Source of the DNA: Actinoallomurus purpureus
Lineage (GTDB): Bacteria > Actinomycetota > Actinomycetes > Streptosporangiales > Streptosporangiaceae
Length of the DNA: 64,000 nucleotides
Assembly (NCBI RefSeq): GCF_024055795.1
Contig: NZ_JAMXMY010000012.1
Span: forward strand, 186,001 to 250,000
Direction of reading: 5' to 3'
In this document: piece by piece, positions 7,756 to 16,762 of the stretch
How the letters are laid out: each line of letters begins with the position of its first letter
Numbering within the stretch: position 1 is the first letter of the stretch
Made by a program: the position numbers and the translations under genes
Notes under the pieces: model-generated
Told to the model about the DNA's origin: nothing
What the model saw: only the letters and a program-made list of their open reading frames with translations
Databases searched by the model: none

Positions 7756-8949
7756 TCAGAACCACTGTTCCCATGAGGCGTCGAGCGCGTCGGGCCGGGA
7801 CCGGAAGCGTTCGCGCCAGGAGCCGGCGACACGGGCGTTGTGCGCCGCGGCATCGGAGTTCGGTACCAGAACAGACCCGCCATCAGCCGAAGCGAGCACC
7901 ATCGCCAGCGGGTACAGGCGCGCACCCCGGCGGACCTTGGCCTCCCATGCGGATACCGACAGGTGGATCCGGCGAAAACCGTGGGCCGCGGCCCAATCCA
8001 CCGCCGCGTAATGCGTCAGGACGTAATAGGTGAACGGCGGGGCGTTCTCCTCGGCGCCCCAATAGCGGCCATAAAGCCAATCACGGTGCTGGTAGAAGAC
8101 CGCGGCGGCGACGACCCGTCCGCCGTACCGGGCGAGGCAGACGACGGCGGTACGTGCCACCCCCGCCGCCTGCTGGGCGGCGAGCACGCGGCGCATCCAC
8201 TCGACGCCGCCGGCGGCGCCGTACCGGGCTCGCGTCCCCGCGACGAGTTCGGCCACCCGGTCGGTGTCCGTATCGGCCAGCGATCGCCATTCGACCACGC
8301 CGCCGTGCGCTTCGAACGCTCTCGACTCCCGCCGCCATTTGGTGCGGTCCTCGCGGCGCGCGGTGTCCGCCAGGCCCTCCATGCCGTCAGGGGGAACGTG
8401 CAGCATCGCGTCCGCCGTCTGCAGCAGGGCGCGGGCACCGGGCGCAGATCCGGCCAGCTCGCGCGCCGCCGGGCCCGGCAGGTACGGCCAGACGACCCCG
8501 GCAGCGCCTCGGCCCCGGGCTTCCGCGCACGCCTCCGCCACCAGCGCCTGCAGGACGGCGACCCGCCCTGTTCCGGGGACGCACGGCACCGCGTTGGCGG
8601 TCGCCCTCCGGCCGCCGATCCACAGGAACGGCCGGTCCCACGGCCCGGCCAGGCCGTCGGTGAGCGCTCCGAGGGAGAACAGCCCGCGGTCGGCCGGATC
8701 GCCGCCCCAAGTGGGTGCCACTCCCGCGATGCCGTCTCCGGTCCTCGCCACGATCACCGGGTCCGGGCCGTGCGCGAGTTCCAGCGAACGAATCCACTCG
8801 TGGCTGGAGTAGAACCCATCGGATCCGAGCAGGGTGTGCCACTCATCGGCGGACACGGCTTCGGCCGTGGCGACTCTCGTTACTTCCAGGTCGCCGATTC
8901 GCCCGTTAAGGTCGATACCTCCACGCAAGAAGATCCGCTCCGTTCTCAT
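7756..8949 (-). CDS. FemAB-like GNAT acyltransferase (peptidogalycan-type)
   Basis: A protein of about 397 residues with the fold of GNAT/FemAB aminoacyl or acyl transferases. FYSSHEWIRSLE near the N-terminus, a GRYWGAEE segment and HLSVSAWEAKVRRG before a C-terminal LYPLAMV follow the pattern of the DUF482 peptidogalycan-biosynthesis and BioF2-like acetyltransferase families. Such proteins transfer an acyl or aminoacyl group onto cell-wall precursors or natural products. The start is uncertain: the ATG at 8949 lacks a Shine-Dalgarno sequence and the frame is open to 9039. It lies downstream of polX and directly upstream of the 119-residue gene. Acceptor and donor are unknown. Confidence 0.72.
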   Translation of the reverse strand: MRTERIFLRGGIDLNGRIGDLEVTRVATAEAVSADEWHTLLGSDGFYSSHEWIRSLELAHGPDPVIVARTGDGIAGVAPTWGGDPADRGLFSLGALTDGLAGPWDRPFLWIGGRRATANAVPCVPGTGRVAVLQALVAEACAEARGRGAAGVVWPYLPGPAARELAGSAPGARALLQTADAMLHVPPDGMEGLADTARREDRTKWRRESRAFEAHGGVVEWRSLADTDTDRVAELVAGTRARYGAAGGVEWMRRVLAAQQAAGVARTAVVCLARYGGRVVAAAVFYQHRDWLYGRYWGAEENAPPFTYYVLTHYAAVDWAAAHGFRRIHLSVSAWEAKVRRGARLYPLAMVLASADGGSVLVPNSDAAAHNARVAGSWRERFRSRPDALDASWEQWF

Positions 8950-9047
8950 CGAACGGAGGCACCATAGCCGATCAAACCACGGGGCGATCATCCAGGTCCT
9001 CGGCAATATACACACCACCGCCGCGTCGGCGGCACGCATTCGTGAAG

Positions 9048-10760
9048 TCAGCCGGCGTTAAGGTAGGCGCGCAGGCGTTCGAGGGGCCAGGTGTTGACGA
9101 CGTCGTCCGGGGTGAGCCAGCCGCGCTGGGCCGTGCCGACGGCGTAGCGAAGGTTACCGAAGTGGCCGGGGGCGTGGGCGTCGCTGTCGATGGCGAACTT
9201 CACGCCGTGCCGCCGGGCGTGCCGGATGAGGTCGGCGGGCAGGTCGAGCCGGTCGGGAAAGGCGTCGATCTCCAGGATCGTCCGGGACCGGGCGCAGGCC
9301 GCGAACACGGCGTCCCAGTCGGCGTCGACCGGGGCGCGGCGGCCGATGCTGCGGGCGGTGGGGTGGCCGAGGACGTGAACGTGCGGGTTCTCCACTGCGC
9401 GGACGAGCCGCCGGGTCATGGCCTCCCGGTCCTGGGTGAAGTGGGAGTGGACCGACGCGACGCAGACGTCGAAACCTGCCAGGAACTCCGCCGGCCAGTC
9501 GACCTCGCCGTCGGGGTCGATGTTCAGCTCGGTGCCGTGCAGCAGCGTCATGTCCGGACAGCGGTCCTGCAGGGCGCGCACGGCCTCGCGCTGGGCGAGC
9601 ATCTTCTCGTCCGTCATGCGCTGCATGAACAGGTTCGGCGCGTGGTCGGTGATCGCGTAGTACTCGTTGCCGCGCTCGGCCGCGGCGGCGACCATGTCCT
9701 CCAGCGAGGCGACGCCGTCGGTCAGGTCGGTGTGGGTGTGCAGGTCACCGCGCAGGTCGGCGAGCTCGACCAGGTGGGGCAACTCCCCGCGCAGCGCCGC
9801 CTCGATCTCCCCTTCGTCCTCGCGCAGCGGCGGCGGGATCCACGGGAGCCCGAGCCGGGCGTAGACGTCCTCCTCGGTGGCGGAGACGATCAGCTCGCCG
9901 GTCTCGACCGAGAACAGGCCGTACTCCGACAGCTTCAGCCCGGCGCGGACGGCGATCTCGCGGGTGCGGACGTTGTGCGCCTTCGATCCGGTGAAGTATT
10001 GCAGGGCCGCGCCCCACGCCTCCGGCGGCACGACGCGCAGGTCGACCTGGAGTCCCTTGACCGTACGCACGGAGGTCTTGGTCTCACCGCTGCCGATCAC
10101 CTCGGTGACGAACGGCAGGGCGATGAACGCCGCCATCAGCGGTCCGGAGTCGTCGGCCGTGGCGAGGATGTCGATGTCGCCGACCGTTTCCCGGCATCGC
10201 CGCAGCGAACCGGCGTACGCGCAGCGCCCGGCGAGCGGGGACAGCGCGGCGACGATCTCCTCGGCGAGGTCGGTGGCGAGGTCGACGAGCGCCCGCTCCC
10301 CCGCGTGCCGCATCAGCTCGATGCCGTGGAGGATGTTCTCCTCGGTCTTGGCGCCGAAGCCCTTGAGGCCGTTCAGGCGACCGGCCGGGATCGCCTCGGC
10401 GAGCTGCTCGACCGAGGAGATGCCCAGCTCCTCGTACAGCACCATCGCCTTCTTCGGCCCGAGGGTCGGGATGGCGGTCAGTGCCCGCACGCCCGCCGGG
10501 ATGCGCTCGCGCAACGCCTCCAGCTGCCGGATCGTGCCGGTCTGCTGGTAGTCGAGGATCTTCTTGGCGATCGCCTCACCGACGTTGGGGATCTTCCGCA
10601 GGCCCTTGAGGTCGAGCCGCGTGACGTCCTCGGGGTGGCCGCCGATGGCGCGGGCGGCCTTCTCGTAGGCGCGCACCTTGTACGCCGCCTCACCGGTGAT
10701 CGAGAGCAGGTCGGCGAACTCCTGGAACAGAGCCGCGACGTCGTCATTGGGGCGCCCCAT
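9048..10760 (-). CDS. polX: DNA polymerase/3'-5' exonuclease PolX
   Basis: A family X DNA polymerase fused to a PHP-type metal-dependent exonuclease, 570 residues, used for gap filling in base excision and double-strand break repair. The N-terminal helix-hairpin-helix region contains IPNVGEAIAKKI and IPTLGPKKAMVLY. The nucleotidyltransferase site is GSLRRCRETVGDIDIL, with the DxD metal ligands. The PHP domain starts at about residue 345 with DLHTHTDLTDG and continues with YYAITDHAP, a conserved Glu in LLHGTELNID and HPTAR. Length and domain order are normal. It follows hmp by 58 bp on the same strand. Co-transcription with the NO-detoxifying gene would be sensible, since NO damages bases, but this is inference. 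Confidence 0.93.
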   Translation of the reverse strand: MGRPNDDVAALFQEFADLLSITGEAAYKVRAYEKAARAIGGHPEDVTRLDLKGLRKIPNVGEAIAKKILDYQQTGTIRQLEALRERIPAGVRALTAIPTLGPKKAMVLYEELGISSVEQLAEAIPAGRLNGLKGFGAKTEENILHGIELMRHAGERALVDLATDLAEEIVAALSPLAGRCAYAGSLRRCRETVGDIDILATADDSGPLMAAFIALPFVTEVIGSGETKTSVRTVKGLQVDLRVVPPEAWGAALQYFTGSKAHNVRTREIAVRAGLKLSEYGLFSVETGELIVSATEEDVYARLGLPWIPPPLREDEGEIEAALRGELPHLVELADLRGDLHTHTDLTDGVASLEDMVAAAAERGNEYYAITDHAPNLFMQRMTDEKMLAQREAVRALQDRCPDMTLLHGTELNIDPDGEVDWPAEFLAGFDVCVASVHSHFTQDREAMTRRLVRAVENPHVHVLGHPTARSIGRRAPVDADWDAVFAACARSRTILEIDAFPDRLDLPADLIRHARRHGVKFAIDSDAHAPGHFGNLRYAVGTAQRGWLTPDDVVNTWPLERLRAYLNAG

Positions 10761-10818
10761 GTACTCGATCCTAGAAGGAGCCTCGGACGGTCTCCGGTCT
10801 CCGGTCTCGCCGTCGCCG

Positions 10819-12021
10819 TCAGGCAGCGGTCACCAGTCCCAGGTCGGGACCGAACGCCTCGTAGTGGATCCGGGGCGCCGGAACGCCACGGTCGAGGAGC
10901 TGCGCGCGGACGGAGCGCATGAAGGGCACCGGTCCGCACAGGTAGGCGCGGGTGTCCTCGGTGATCTCGATGACCGACAGGTCGGCCAGGCCCGTACGGT
11001 CCGCCGGCCAGGGTCCCTCGGGCCGCTCGTACCAGACGTACGCCTCGGCGCGGGGCAGTTTGCCGACGAGCCGTCCCAGATCGGTGCGGAAGGCGTGGGC
11101 GCGCTCGGAGCGATCGGCGTGGACGGTGATCACCCGGCGGGTGGACCCGGTGGCGGCGAGGTGGGCCAGCATGCTGATCATCGGGGTGCTGCCGATGCCC
11201 GCCGACGCCAGCACCAGCGGCGAGTCACCGTCGTCCAGGACCGTATCGCCGGCGGGCAGGCTGACGGTCAGCACGTCGCCCTCCCGGACGTCGGTGTGCA
11301 GCCAGTTGGAGACCTCGCCGTCGGGCGAGCCGGCGGCGCCGGCGATGCGTTTCACCGAGATCCACCGGTCGGTTCCGTTCGGGGCGCAGGACAGGCTGTA
11401 CTGGCGGATCTGGCGGGCTCCGTCGGGCAGCAGGGCCCGCACGGAGACGTACTGCCCGGGGCGGAACGGCGGGCTCGGGGCGTTGTCGGCCGGGCGCAGC
11501 ATGAAGGTCGCCACCTCGGGCGTCTCCTCGATGCGGCCGACGACCTTCCACGGTCGCCAGACGTCGCCGTTGGCGACGCCGGCCTCCGCGTACAGCCGGC
11601 CTTCCAGCGCGATCAGAGCGCCCGCCATCAGCCAGTAGACCTCGTCCCAGGCGGCTACGACCTCCGGTGTGACGGCGTCGCCGAGGACGTCGGCGATCGC
11701 GGCGAACAGGTGCCGGTGGACGATCGTGTACTGGTCAGCGGTGATGCCGAGCGACACGTGCTTGTTCGCGATCCGGGTGAGCATCGTGTCAGGCCGCTGG
11801 TCCGGGTGCGCCAGGAGCGTCCCGGCGAAGGCGGCGATCGCCCCGGCGAGGGCCCTGCTCTGAGTCCCGTTCGCCTGATTGCCCCGGTTGAACAGGTCGG
11901 TCAGGAACTCCGGGTGGGCGGAGAACATCCTCCGATAGAAGAGCGGGGTGATCTCGTCGACCGCCCCGCCGACGGCCGGCAGGGTCGCGCGCACAACGGC
12001 GGCAGATTTCTCAGACAGCAT
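10819..12021 (-). CDS. hmp: Flavohemoprotein / nitric oxide dioxygenase
   Basis: Converts NO and O2 to nitrate using NAD(P)H; cytoplasmic. The 400-residue protein has a globin domain (1-145) with proximal His88 in NKHVSLG, an FAD-binding barrel (RQYSLSCAP after FRPGQYVS) and an NAD-binding domain (LASAGIGSTPMISML), ending EAFGPDLGL. The ATG at 12021 has GAAAGG 7 nt upstream. The NsrR-type repressor gene is immediately upstream on the same strand, and a 23-bp palindrome overlaps the promoter. Family, context and operator together make NO-inducible detoxification a confident call. Confidence 0.95.
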   Translation of the reverse strand: MLSEKSAAVVRATLPAVGGAVDEITPLFYRRMFSAHPEFLTDLFNRGNQANGTQSRALAGAIAAFAGTLLAHPDQRPDTMLTRIANKHVSLGITADQYTIVHRHLFAAIADVLGDAVTPEVVAAWDEVYWLMAGALIALEGRLYAEAGVANGDVWRPWKVVGRIEETPEVATFMLRPADNAPSPPFRPGQYVSVRALLPDGARQIRQYSLSCAPNGTDRWISVKRIAGAAGSPDGEVSNWLHTDVREGDVLTVSLPAGDTVLDDGDSPLVLASAGIGSTPMISMLAHLAATGSTRRVITVHADRSERAHAFRTDLGRLVGKLPRAEAYVWYERPEGPWPADRTGLADLSVIEITEDTRAYLCGPVPFMRSVRAQLLDRGVPAPRIHYEAFGPDLGLVTAA

Positions 12022-12034
12022 GACGGACCTTTCA

Positions 12035-12060
12035 AATACGCATCTGACATTCGTATTATA
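12035..12060 (-). promoter_or_regulatory. hmp promoter with NsrR-type operator
   Basis: A 23-bp imperfect palindrome at 12035-12057 has outer arms AATACG and CGTATT around a single central G, giving the 11-1-11 layout of NsrR sites. A perfect -10 hexamer TATAAT (minus strand, 12060-12055) overlaps one arm. Bound NsrR would therefore cover the -10 until NO destroys its Fe-S cluster. The -35 is weak. Confidence 0.75.
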
Positions 12061-12094
12061 AGGTCCGACCTCGCGACCTGCCCTGAGACATGGA

Positions 12095-12538
12095 TTACAC
12101 CGGGCGGGAGGTCAGCAGCCTGACCAGCGTCGACTCCGTGGGGGCGGCGACAAGTTCGCGGATCGTCACCGGATCCAGCGCGGCGTAGAAGGCCTCCTGT
12201 GCCCGGCGCAGGGCTCCGCGCAGCCGGCAGGTGGCCCGCAGGGGGCAGGGCGGCGCGTCCTCGCATCCGACGACCTCGCCGGGGCCCTCCAGCTCCCGCA
12301 CCAGCCATCCGACCGACGCGTCGCGGCCGAAGCCGGTGAGCACGAGCCCGCCGCCCCTGCCGCGCCTGGCCTCCAGCACGCCGAGGTGCTGCAGCCGGCT
12401 CACCACCTTGGCCACGTGGCTGTACGGCGCGGCAACGGCGTCGGCGACCTCACGGGCGGTGGGCGTCTCCCCCTCTTTCGCCACGGCCAGCAGCATGGCG
12501 ACGCGCAGGGCGAGGTCGCTGAACTTCGTCAACCGCAT
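12095..12538 (-). CDS. nsrR: NsrR-type NO-sensing Rrf2 family repressor
   Basis: A 147-residue Rrf2 winged-helix repressor that starts MRLTKFSDLALR, the usual NsrR N-terminus. The recognition region is HVAKVVSRLQHLG and the wing is RGRGGGL. Three cysteines, Cys92, Cys98 and Cys104 (GCEDAPPCP, ATC), match the spacing of the cluster ligands in Streptomyces NsrR. NO nitrosylates the cluster and releases the DNA. The gene is 73 bp upstream of hmp and on the same strand, with the operator between them. Confidence 0.92.
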   Translation of the reverse strand: MRLTKFSDLALRVAMLLAVAKEGETPTAREVADAVAAPYSHVAKVVSRLQHLGVLEARRGRGGGLVLTGFGRDASVGWLVRELEGPGEVVGCEDAPPCPLRATCRLRGALRRAQEAFYAALDPVTIRELVAAPTESTLVRLLTSRPV

Positions 12539-12625
12539 GGCACCAGGATACTTTCATCCTCGATACCGATTTCGTGGCCGACGGCGGCGTGGCCTCGCGC
12601 ACGCGGCGAGTGGATGAGGCCGACG

Positions 12626-13243
12626 TCAGGGTGCGTAGCTCATGACGTGGGCGTGGACCATGCGGCCGACGGCGGGGTCGCACCGGCGGAACGCCTCGGT
12701 GATGTCGGTGTGCTCGGCGGCCTTGCCGCACAGCTCGGTGCCCCGGCGTCGCAGGGACAGGGTCGTCCAGACCTCGATGCCCAGTGACTGCCACACCGAG
12801 CGCAGCAAACGGTTGCCGGACGCCTCGACGATCTCGCGGTGGAACGCGATGCTGTGCCGCATGACCTCGCCCGGGTCGGTGGCGGCCGCGAGGCGCGCGA
12901 TGTGGGCCTCCAGCGCGTCGACCTGGCCGGCCATCCGGTGGACGGCGAGGTCGGCGGCGGTCTCCTCCAGGCCGGCGCGGACGGGGAAGACCTCGGCGAG
13001 ATCCTCATCTGTGAAATCGCGCACTCTGGCGCCCCGGTTGGGCAACGTCTCGATCAGCCGCAGGGCCTCGAGATGACGCAGCGCCTCTCGGACGGGCGCC
13101 TGGCTGACGCCCAGTTCGGCGGCGATGCGGCGCTCAACGATACGCTCACCCGGGGCCCACCGGCCGGAGGTGATGCCGTCGATGAGCACCTGGCGGATCT
13201 GGTCGCCGAGGCCGGTGCGCACCAGCGCGGGAGTGGCCTTCAT
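12626..13243 (-). CDS. GntR family regulator with FCD domain
   Basis: A 205-residue FadR-subfamily regulator. Residues 10-75 form the winged helix-turn-helix (RIVERRIAAELGVSQAPVREALRHLE). The FCD ligand domain follows with the metal-site pattern HSIAFHREI. It is transcribed divergently from the E1alpha-E1beta-E2 operon, with a perfect 22-bp palindrome between the two. Autoregulation and control of the dehydrogenase by an organic acid, as with PdhR or LldR, is the natural inference. The ATG at 13243 has no Shine-Dalgarno sequence. A TACTAT at 13257-13252 is placed correctly for leaderless transcription. A TTG at 13252 is an alternative start. Confidence 0.88.
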   Translation of the reverse strand: MKATPALVRTGLGDQIRQVLIDGITSGRWAPGERIVERRIAAELGVSQAPVREALRHLEALRLIETLPNRGARVRDFTDEDLAEVFPVRAGLEETAADLAVHRMAGQVDALEAHIARLAAATDPGEVMRHSIAFHREIVEASGNRLLRSVWQSLGIEVWTTLSLRRRGTELCGKAAEHTDITEAFRRCDPAVGRMVHAHVMSYAP

Positions 13244-13291
13244 GTTACTCAATAGTAGCCGCCACTTACGTGCTCGAACCCTATTATGACT

Positions 13292-13313
13292 GATCTATGA
13301 TCGATCATAGATC
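13292..13313. promoter_or_regulatory. Perfect 22-bp palindrome, probable GntR operator
   Basis: The left half is GATCTATGATC (13292-13302) and the right half is its exact reverse complement. It sits between the divergent gntR and dehydrogenase genes. A TATTAT (13282-13287) that could be the plus-strand -10 is just upstream, so a bound regulator would cover the start of the dehydrogenase transcript. Its AT content stands out locally. Confidence 0.7.
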
Positions 13314-13384
13314 GCCTCCTGATTGTATGGGCGCACGTCGTGGGAACCCCAACGCACGCGCCCGAGCACGAAGGGAAGACCTCG

Positions 13385-14443
13385 ATGGGTGACACCAGGA
13401 CGAGGACCCCGGCACGCCGGGCTCGGACCCGGAAGGCGCGACCGGAGCCGGAGACGCTCGTCGCGTACTACCGCCAGATGCTGCTGATACGCAGGTTCGA
13501 GGAACGCGCCGCGCGGGCCTACACCGAAGCGAAGATCGGTGGCTACTGTCACCTCAACCTCGGTGAGGAGGCGACCGTCACCGGGCTGATGGCGGCGCTG
13601 GAGCCCCGTGACTACCTGTTCACGAACTACCGTGAACACGGGTACGCCCTGGCGCGCGGCATCGACGCCCGCCGGGTCATGGCCGAGCTGTACGGCCGCA
13701 GCACCGGCGTCTCCAAGGGCTGGGGCGGCTCGATGCACATGTTCGACCTGGAGGCGCGGCTGCTCGGCGGGTACGGCATCGTCGGCGGCCAGCTCCCCCT
13801 CGCCACCGGCGCGGCGCTCGCCGTGTCGTACAAGGGCGGCGACGAGGTCGTCATGTGCCAGATGGGCGACGGGACGACCAACATCGGGGCGTTCCACGAG
13901 TCGCTGAACATGGCCGCCCTCTGGGACCTGCCCATCGTCTTCGTGGTCGTCAACAACGGCCTGGGCATGGGCACCACGGTCGAGGCGTCCTCGGCCGAGC
14001 CGGAGCTGTACCGCCGGGCCTCGGCGTACCGCATGGAGAGCGCCCGCGTCGACGGCACCGACGCCGTCGCCGTACGGGAGGCCGCCCGCGAGGCGGTCGA
14101 GCGGGCGCGGAGCGAGAGCAAGCCGTTCCTGCTGGAGACGACCAGCCCCCGCCTGCGCGGCCACTCGGTCGTCGACCCGGCCCGCTACCGCACGGCGGAG
14201 GACAAGGAGGCCCTGAAGGCCGCCGACCCGCTCGCGCACTTCGCGCTGGAGCTGGAGGAGGCCGGCGTCCTGGACGCGGAGACCCGTGAGAAGCTGGACG
14301 CCGAGGTGAAGGCCGAGGTCGACGACGCGGCCGCGTTCGCCGACGACAGTCCGTACCCGGACGTGTCGACGCTGTTCGACTACACCTACGCCACCCCGGT
14401 GCGCGGCGAGTCCCGCCGCCTGCCGGCGGACCCGGTCTTCTGA
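13385..14443 (+). CDS. pdhA: 2-oxoacid (pyruvate) dehydrogenase E1 component, alpha subunit
   Basis: The thiamine diphosphate-dependent E1alpha of a 2-oxoacid dehydrogenase complex, 352 residues. The TPP motif runs from MGDGTTNIGAFHES to VVNNGLG; TGVSKGWGGSMHMFD and GGYGIVGGQ are typical of pyruvate/acetoin-type E1alpha rather than branched-chain E1alpha. The phosphorylation-loop segment LRGHSVVDP is present. An ATG at 13385 with an upstream GAAGGGAAG is preferred over an in-frame start at 13340. It leads the E1alpha-E1beta-E2 operon; no E3 is in the window. Pyruvate is most likely, but acetoin or another 2-oxoacid cannot be excluded. Confidence 0.88.
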   Translation: MGDTRTRTPARRARTRKARPEPETLVAYYRQMLLIRRFEERAARAYTEAKIGGYCHLNLGEEATVTGLMAALEPRDYLFTNYREHGYALARGIDARRVMAELYGRSTGVSKGWGGSMHMFDLEARLLGGYGIVGGQLPLATGAALAVSYKGGDEVVMCQMGDGTTNIGAFHESLNMAALWDLPIVFVVVNNGLGMGTTVEASSAEPELYRRASAYRMESARVDGTDAVAVREAAREAVERARSESKPFLLETTSPRLRGHSVVDPARYRTAEDKEALKAADPLAHFALELEEAGVLDAETREKLDAEVKAEVDDAAAFADDSPYPDVSTLFDYTYATPVRGESRRLPADPVF

Positions 14444-14453
14444 GGAGATTCAC

Positions 14454-15440
14454 ATGGCGACCATGACCTACCGCCAGGCCCTCCGGGACACCCTGCGCGA
14501 CGAAATGCTGCGCGACGAGAACGTCTTCGTCATGGGCGAGGAGATCGGCGTCTTCGAGGGCTCGTACAAGATCACTGAGGGGCTGCTCACGGAGTTCGGG
14601 CCCCGGCGCGTCCGCGACACCCCGATCGCCGAGGAGGGCTTCGTCGGCGCCGCGATCGGCGCCGCCATGCTCGGTCTGCGCCCCGTCGTGGAGATCATGA
14701 CGATCAACTTCTCGCTGCTGGCGCTGGACCAGATCGTCAACCACGCGGCGAAGATCTACGGCATGTTCGGCGGCCAGTGCAACGTGCCGATGGTGATCCG
14801 CACGCCCGGGGGCGGCGGACAGCAGCTCGGCGCCACGCACTCGCAGAACGTCGAGCTGTTCTACTCCTTCATCCCGGGCCTGAAGGTCCTCGCCCCCAGC
14901 ACGCCCGCCGAGGCCTCGGCGATGCTGCGGGCGGCGATCCGCGACGACGACCCGGTGCTGTTCCTGGAGAACCTCGCGCTGTACAACACCCGCGGCGAGG
15001 TGCCCGACGACCTGGAGCCGGCGGAGATCGGCCGGGCCGCCGTCACCCGGCCGGGCACCGACGTGACCATCGTCGCGTACTCGCGGATGGCACACGTCGC
15101 TGCCGAGGCCGCGGAGAAGCTGGCCACCGACGGCATCTCCGCCGAGATCGTCGACCTGCGCAGCCTGCGCCCGCTCGACCGGGAGACCGTCGTCGAGTCC
15201 GTCCGCCGGACCGGCTGCGCCGTGGTGGCCGAGGACGACTGGCTGACGTACGGCATCGGCGCCGAGATCGCCGCGACGATCCAGGAGGGCGCCTTCGACT
15301 GGCTCGACGCGCCGGTCCGCCGGGTCGCCATGGCCGAGGTGCCGCTCCCCTATTCCAAGCCGCTCGAACTGGCCGCCCTGCCGTCGGCCGAATCGCTCGT
15401 CACCGCCGTGCGCGACACCGTCCGCGCGACCGGCCGTTAG
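14454..15440 (+). CDS. pdhB: 2-oxoacid (pyruvate) dehydrogenase E1 component, beta subunit
   Basis: The E1beta partner, 328 residues, begins TYRQALRDTLRDEMLRDE and contains the transketolase pyrimidine-binding motif VFVMGEEIGVFEG. QIVNHAAKIYGMFGGQ and RTPGGGGQQLGATHSQ follow the pyruvate/acetoin E1beta pattern. The C-terminal transketolase domain starts near residue 200 (GTDVTIVAYSRM). It lies 10 bp after E1alpha with GAGGAG before the ATG, so translation is coupled. Confidence 0.9.
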   Translation: MATMTYRQALRDTLRDEMLRDENVFVMGEEIGVFEGSYKITEGLLTEFGPRRVRDTPIAEEGFVGAAIGAAMLGLRPVVEIMTINFSLLALDQIVNHAAKIYGMFGGQCNVPMVIRTPGGGGQQLGATHSQNVELFYSFIPGLKVLAPSTPAEASAMLRAAIRDDDPVLFLENLALYNTRGEVPDDLEPAEIGRAAVTRPGTDVTIVAYSRMAHVAAEAAEKLATDGISAEIVDLRSLRPLDRETVVESVRRTGCAVVAEDDWLTYGIGAEIAATIQEGAFDWLDAPVRRVAMAEVPLPYSKPLELAALPSAESLVTAVRDTVRATGR

Positions 15441-15448
15441 GAAGATCC

Positions 15449-16744
15449 ATGCCCGAGATACTCATGCCCCGCCTCTCCGACACCATGGAGGAAGGCGTCG
15501 TCAGCGCGTGGCACAAGAAGCCCGGCGACAAGGTGACCGCCGGGGACGCCCTCGTCGACATCGAGACCGACAAGGCCCTGATGGAGTACGAGGCGTACGA
15601 GGACGGCGTGCTCGGCGAGATCCTGGTCGCCGAGGGCGAGACCGCTTCCATCGGCGCGCCGATCGCGACCCTCGTCGCGGAGGGTGAGACCGTCCCCGCC
15701 GCGCGGCCGGCGTCCGCCGCCGAGACCTCCGCCGCGAACGGCCAGGTCGCCGCGCCGCCGGCCACCGTGACGGACGCGCCGGCCCCGGCCGCGAACGGCG
15801 CCGCTCCCGCGACCGTGCCCGCGCAGGCCGCCGAGGCCGCCGGCACCGCGACCTCGGACGGCGCCCGCTCCCGCCCGCCGTCCTCCCCGCTCGCCCGCCG
15901 GCTCGCGCGGGAGAACGACATCGACCTCACGGCCCTGACCGGCTCCGGCCCTGGCGGCCGGATCGTCCGCGCCGACATCGAGTCCGCGCTCAAGAGCGCC
16001 CCGGCCCCGGCGGCCCCGCAGGTCCCCTCCCCTGCGGCGCCCGCGGTGGCCGAGGACCCAGACGTCGAGCGGGTGCCGCTGAGCCGGATCCGGAAGGTCA
16101 CCGCCCGTCGGCTCACCGAGAGCATGCAGACGACGCCGCACTTCTACCTGACGCGGATCGTCGACGTCGGCGCGCTGCTGGCCTTCCGCAAGACACTGAA
16201 CGAGGCGCTGTCCCCGGCCAAGGTCAGCGTCAACGACCTCATCGTCAAGGCGTGCGCCACGGCGCTGCGGGCGAACCCGGTGCTGAACGTCTCGTTCACC
16301 GAGGACAACCTCCTCGTGCACAAGCGCGTGAACGTCGGCGTGGCCGTCGCGCTGGACGACGGGCTCGTGGTCCCGGTGATCCGCGACGCGGACCGCAAGA
16401 GCGTGTCGCAGATCGGCGCGGATACCCGCGAGCTGGCCGGGCGGGCGCGCGAGCAGCGCCTCACCCCCCAGGAGATGTCCGGCGGCACCTTCACGGTGAG
16501 CAACCTCGGGATGTTCGGCGTCGACTCCTTCACCGCGGTCATCAACCCGCCGGAGGCCGCGATCCTCGCGGTCGGCGCGACGCGCAAGGACGTCGTGGTC
16601 GGCGACGACGGCGAGTTCACGGCCCGCGACCGGCTCACCCTGACACTGTCGGTCGACCATCGCGCCTGCGACGGCGCAACCGGCGCGAAGTTCCTCGGTC
16701 AGCTGGCCGAACTGCTGGAGAACCCTTTCCGCATCGTCGCCTGA
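15449..16744 (+). CDS. pdhC: Dihydrolipoamide acyltransferase, E2 component
   Basis: The E2 core of the complex, 431 residues. Domains in order: one lipoyl domain (residues 1-78) with lipoyl-lysine 42 in ETDKA, an Ala/Pro-rich linker, a peripheral-subunit-binding domain (about 147-185, SPLARRLARENDIDL and GSGPGGRIVRADI), a second linker and the catalytic acyltransferase domain (about 205-431). The active-site His lies in DHRACDG near the C-terminus. It starts 8 bp after E1beta and ends at a strong hairpin. A single lipoyl domain is normal for Gram-positive E2. Confidence 0.92.
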   Translation: MPEILMPRLSDTMEEGVVSAWHKKPGDKVTAGDALVDIETDKALMEYEAYEDGVLGEILVAEGETASIGAPIATLVAEGETVPAARPASAAETSAANGQVAAPPATVTDAPAPAANGAAPATVPAQAAEAAGTATSDGARSRPPSSPLARRLARENDIDLTALTGSGPGGRIVRADIESALKSAPAPAAPQVPSPAAPAVAEDPDVERVPLSRIRKVTARRLTESMQTTPHFYLTRIVDVGALLAFRKTLNEALSPAKVSVNDLIVKACATALRANPVLNVSFTEDNLLVHKRVNVGVAVALDDGLVVPVIRDADRKSVSQIGADTRELAGRAREQRLTPQEMSGGTFTVSNLGMFGVDSFTAVINPPEAAILAVGATRKDVVVGDDGEFTARDRLTLTLSVDHRACDGATGAKFLGQLAELLENPFRIVA

Positions 16745-16762
16745 GCCGTTCACACGAGGGGC

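Noticed and set aside
9042-10922. Antisense open frame of 626 codons over polX
   Set aside because: Gly/Val/Asp-rich shadow without motifs; PolX on the minus strand is unambiguous.
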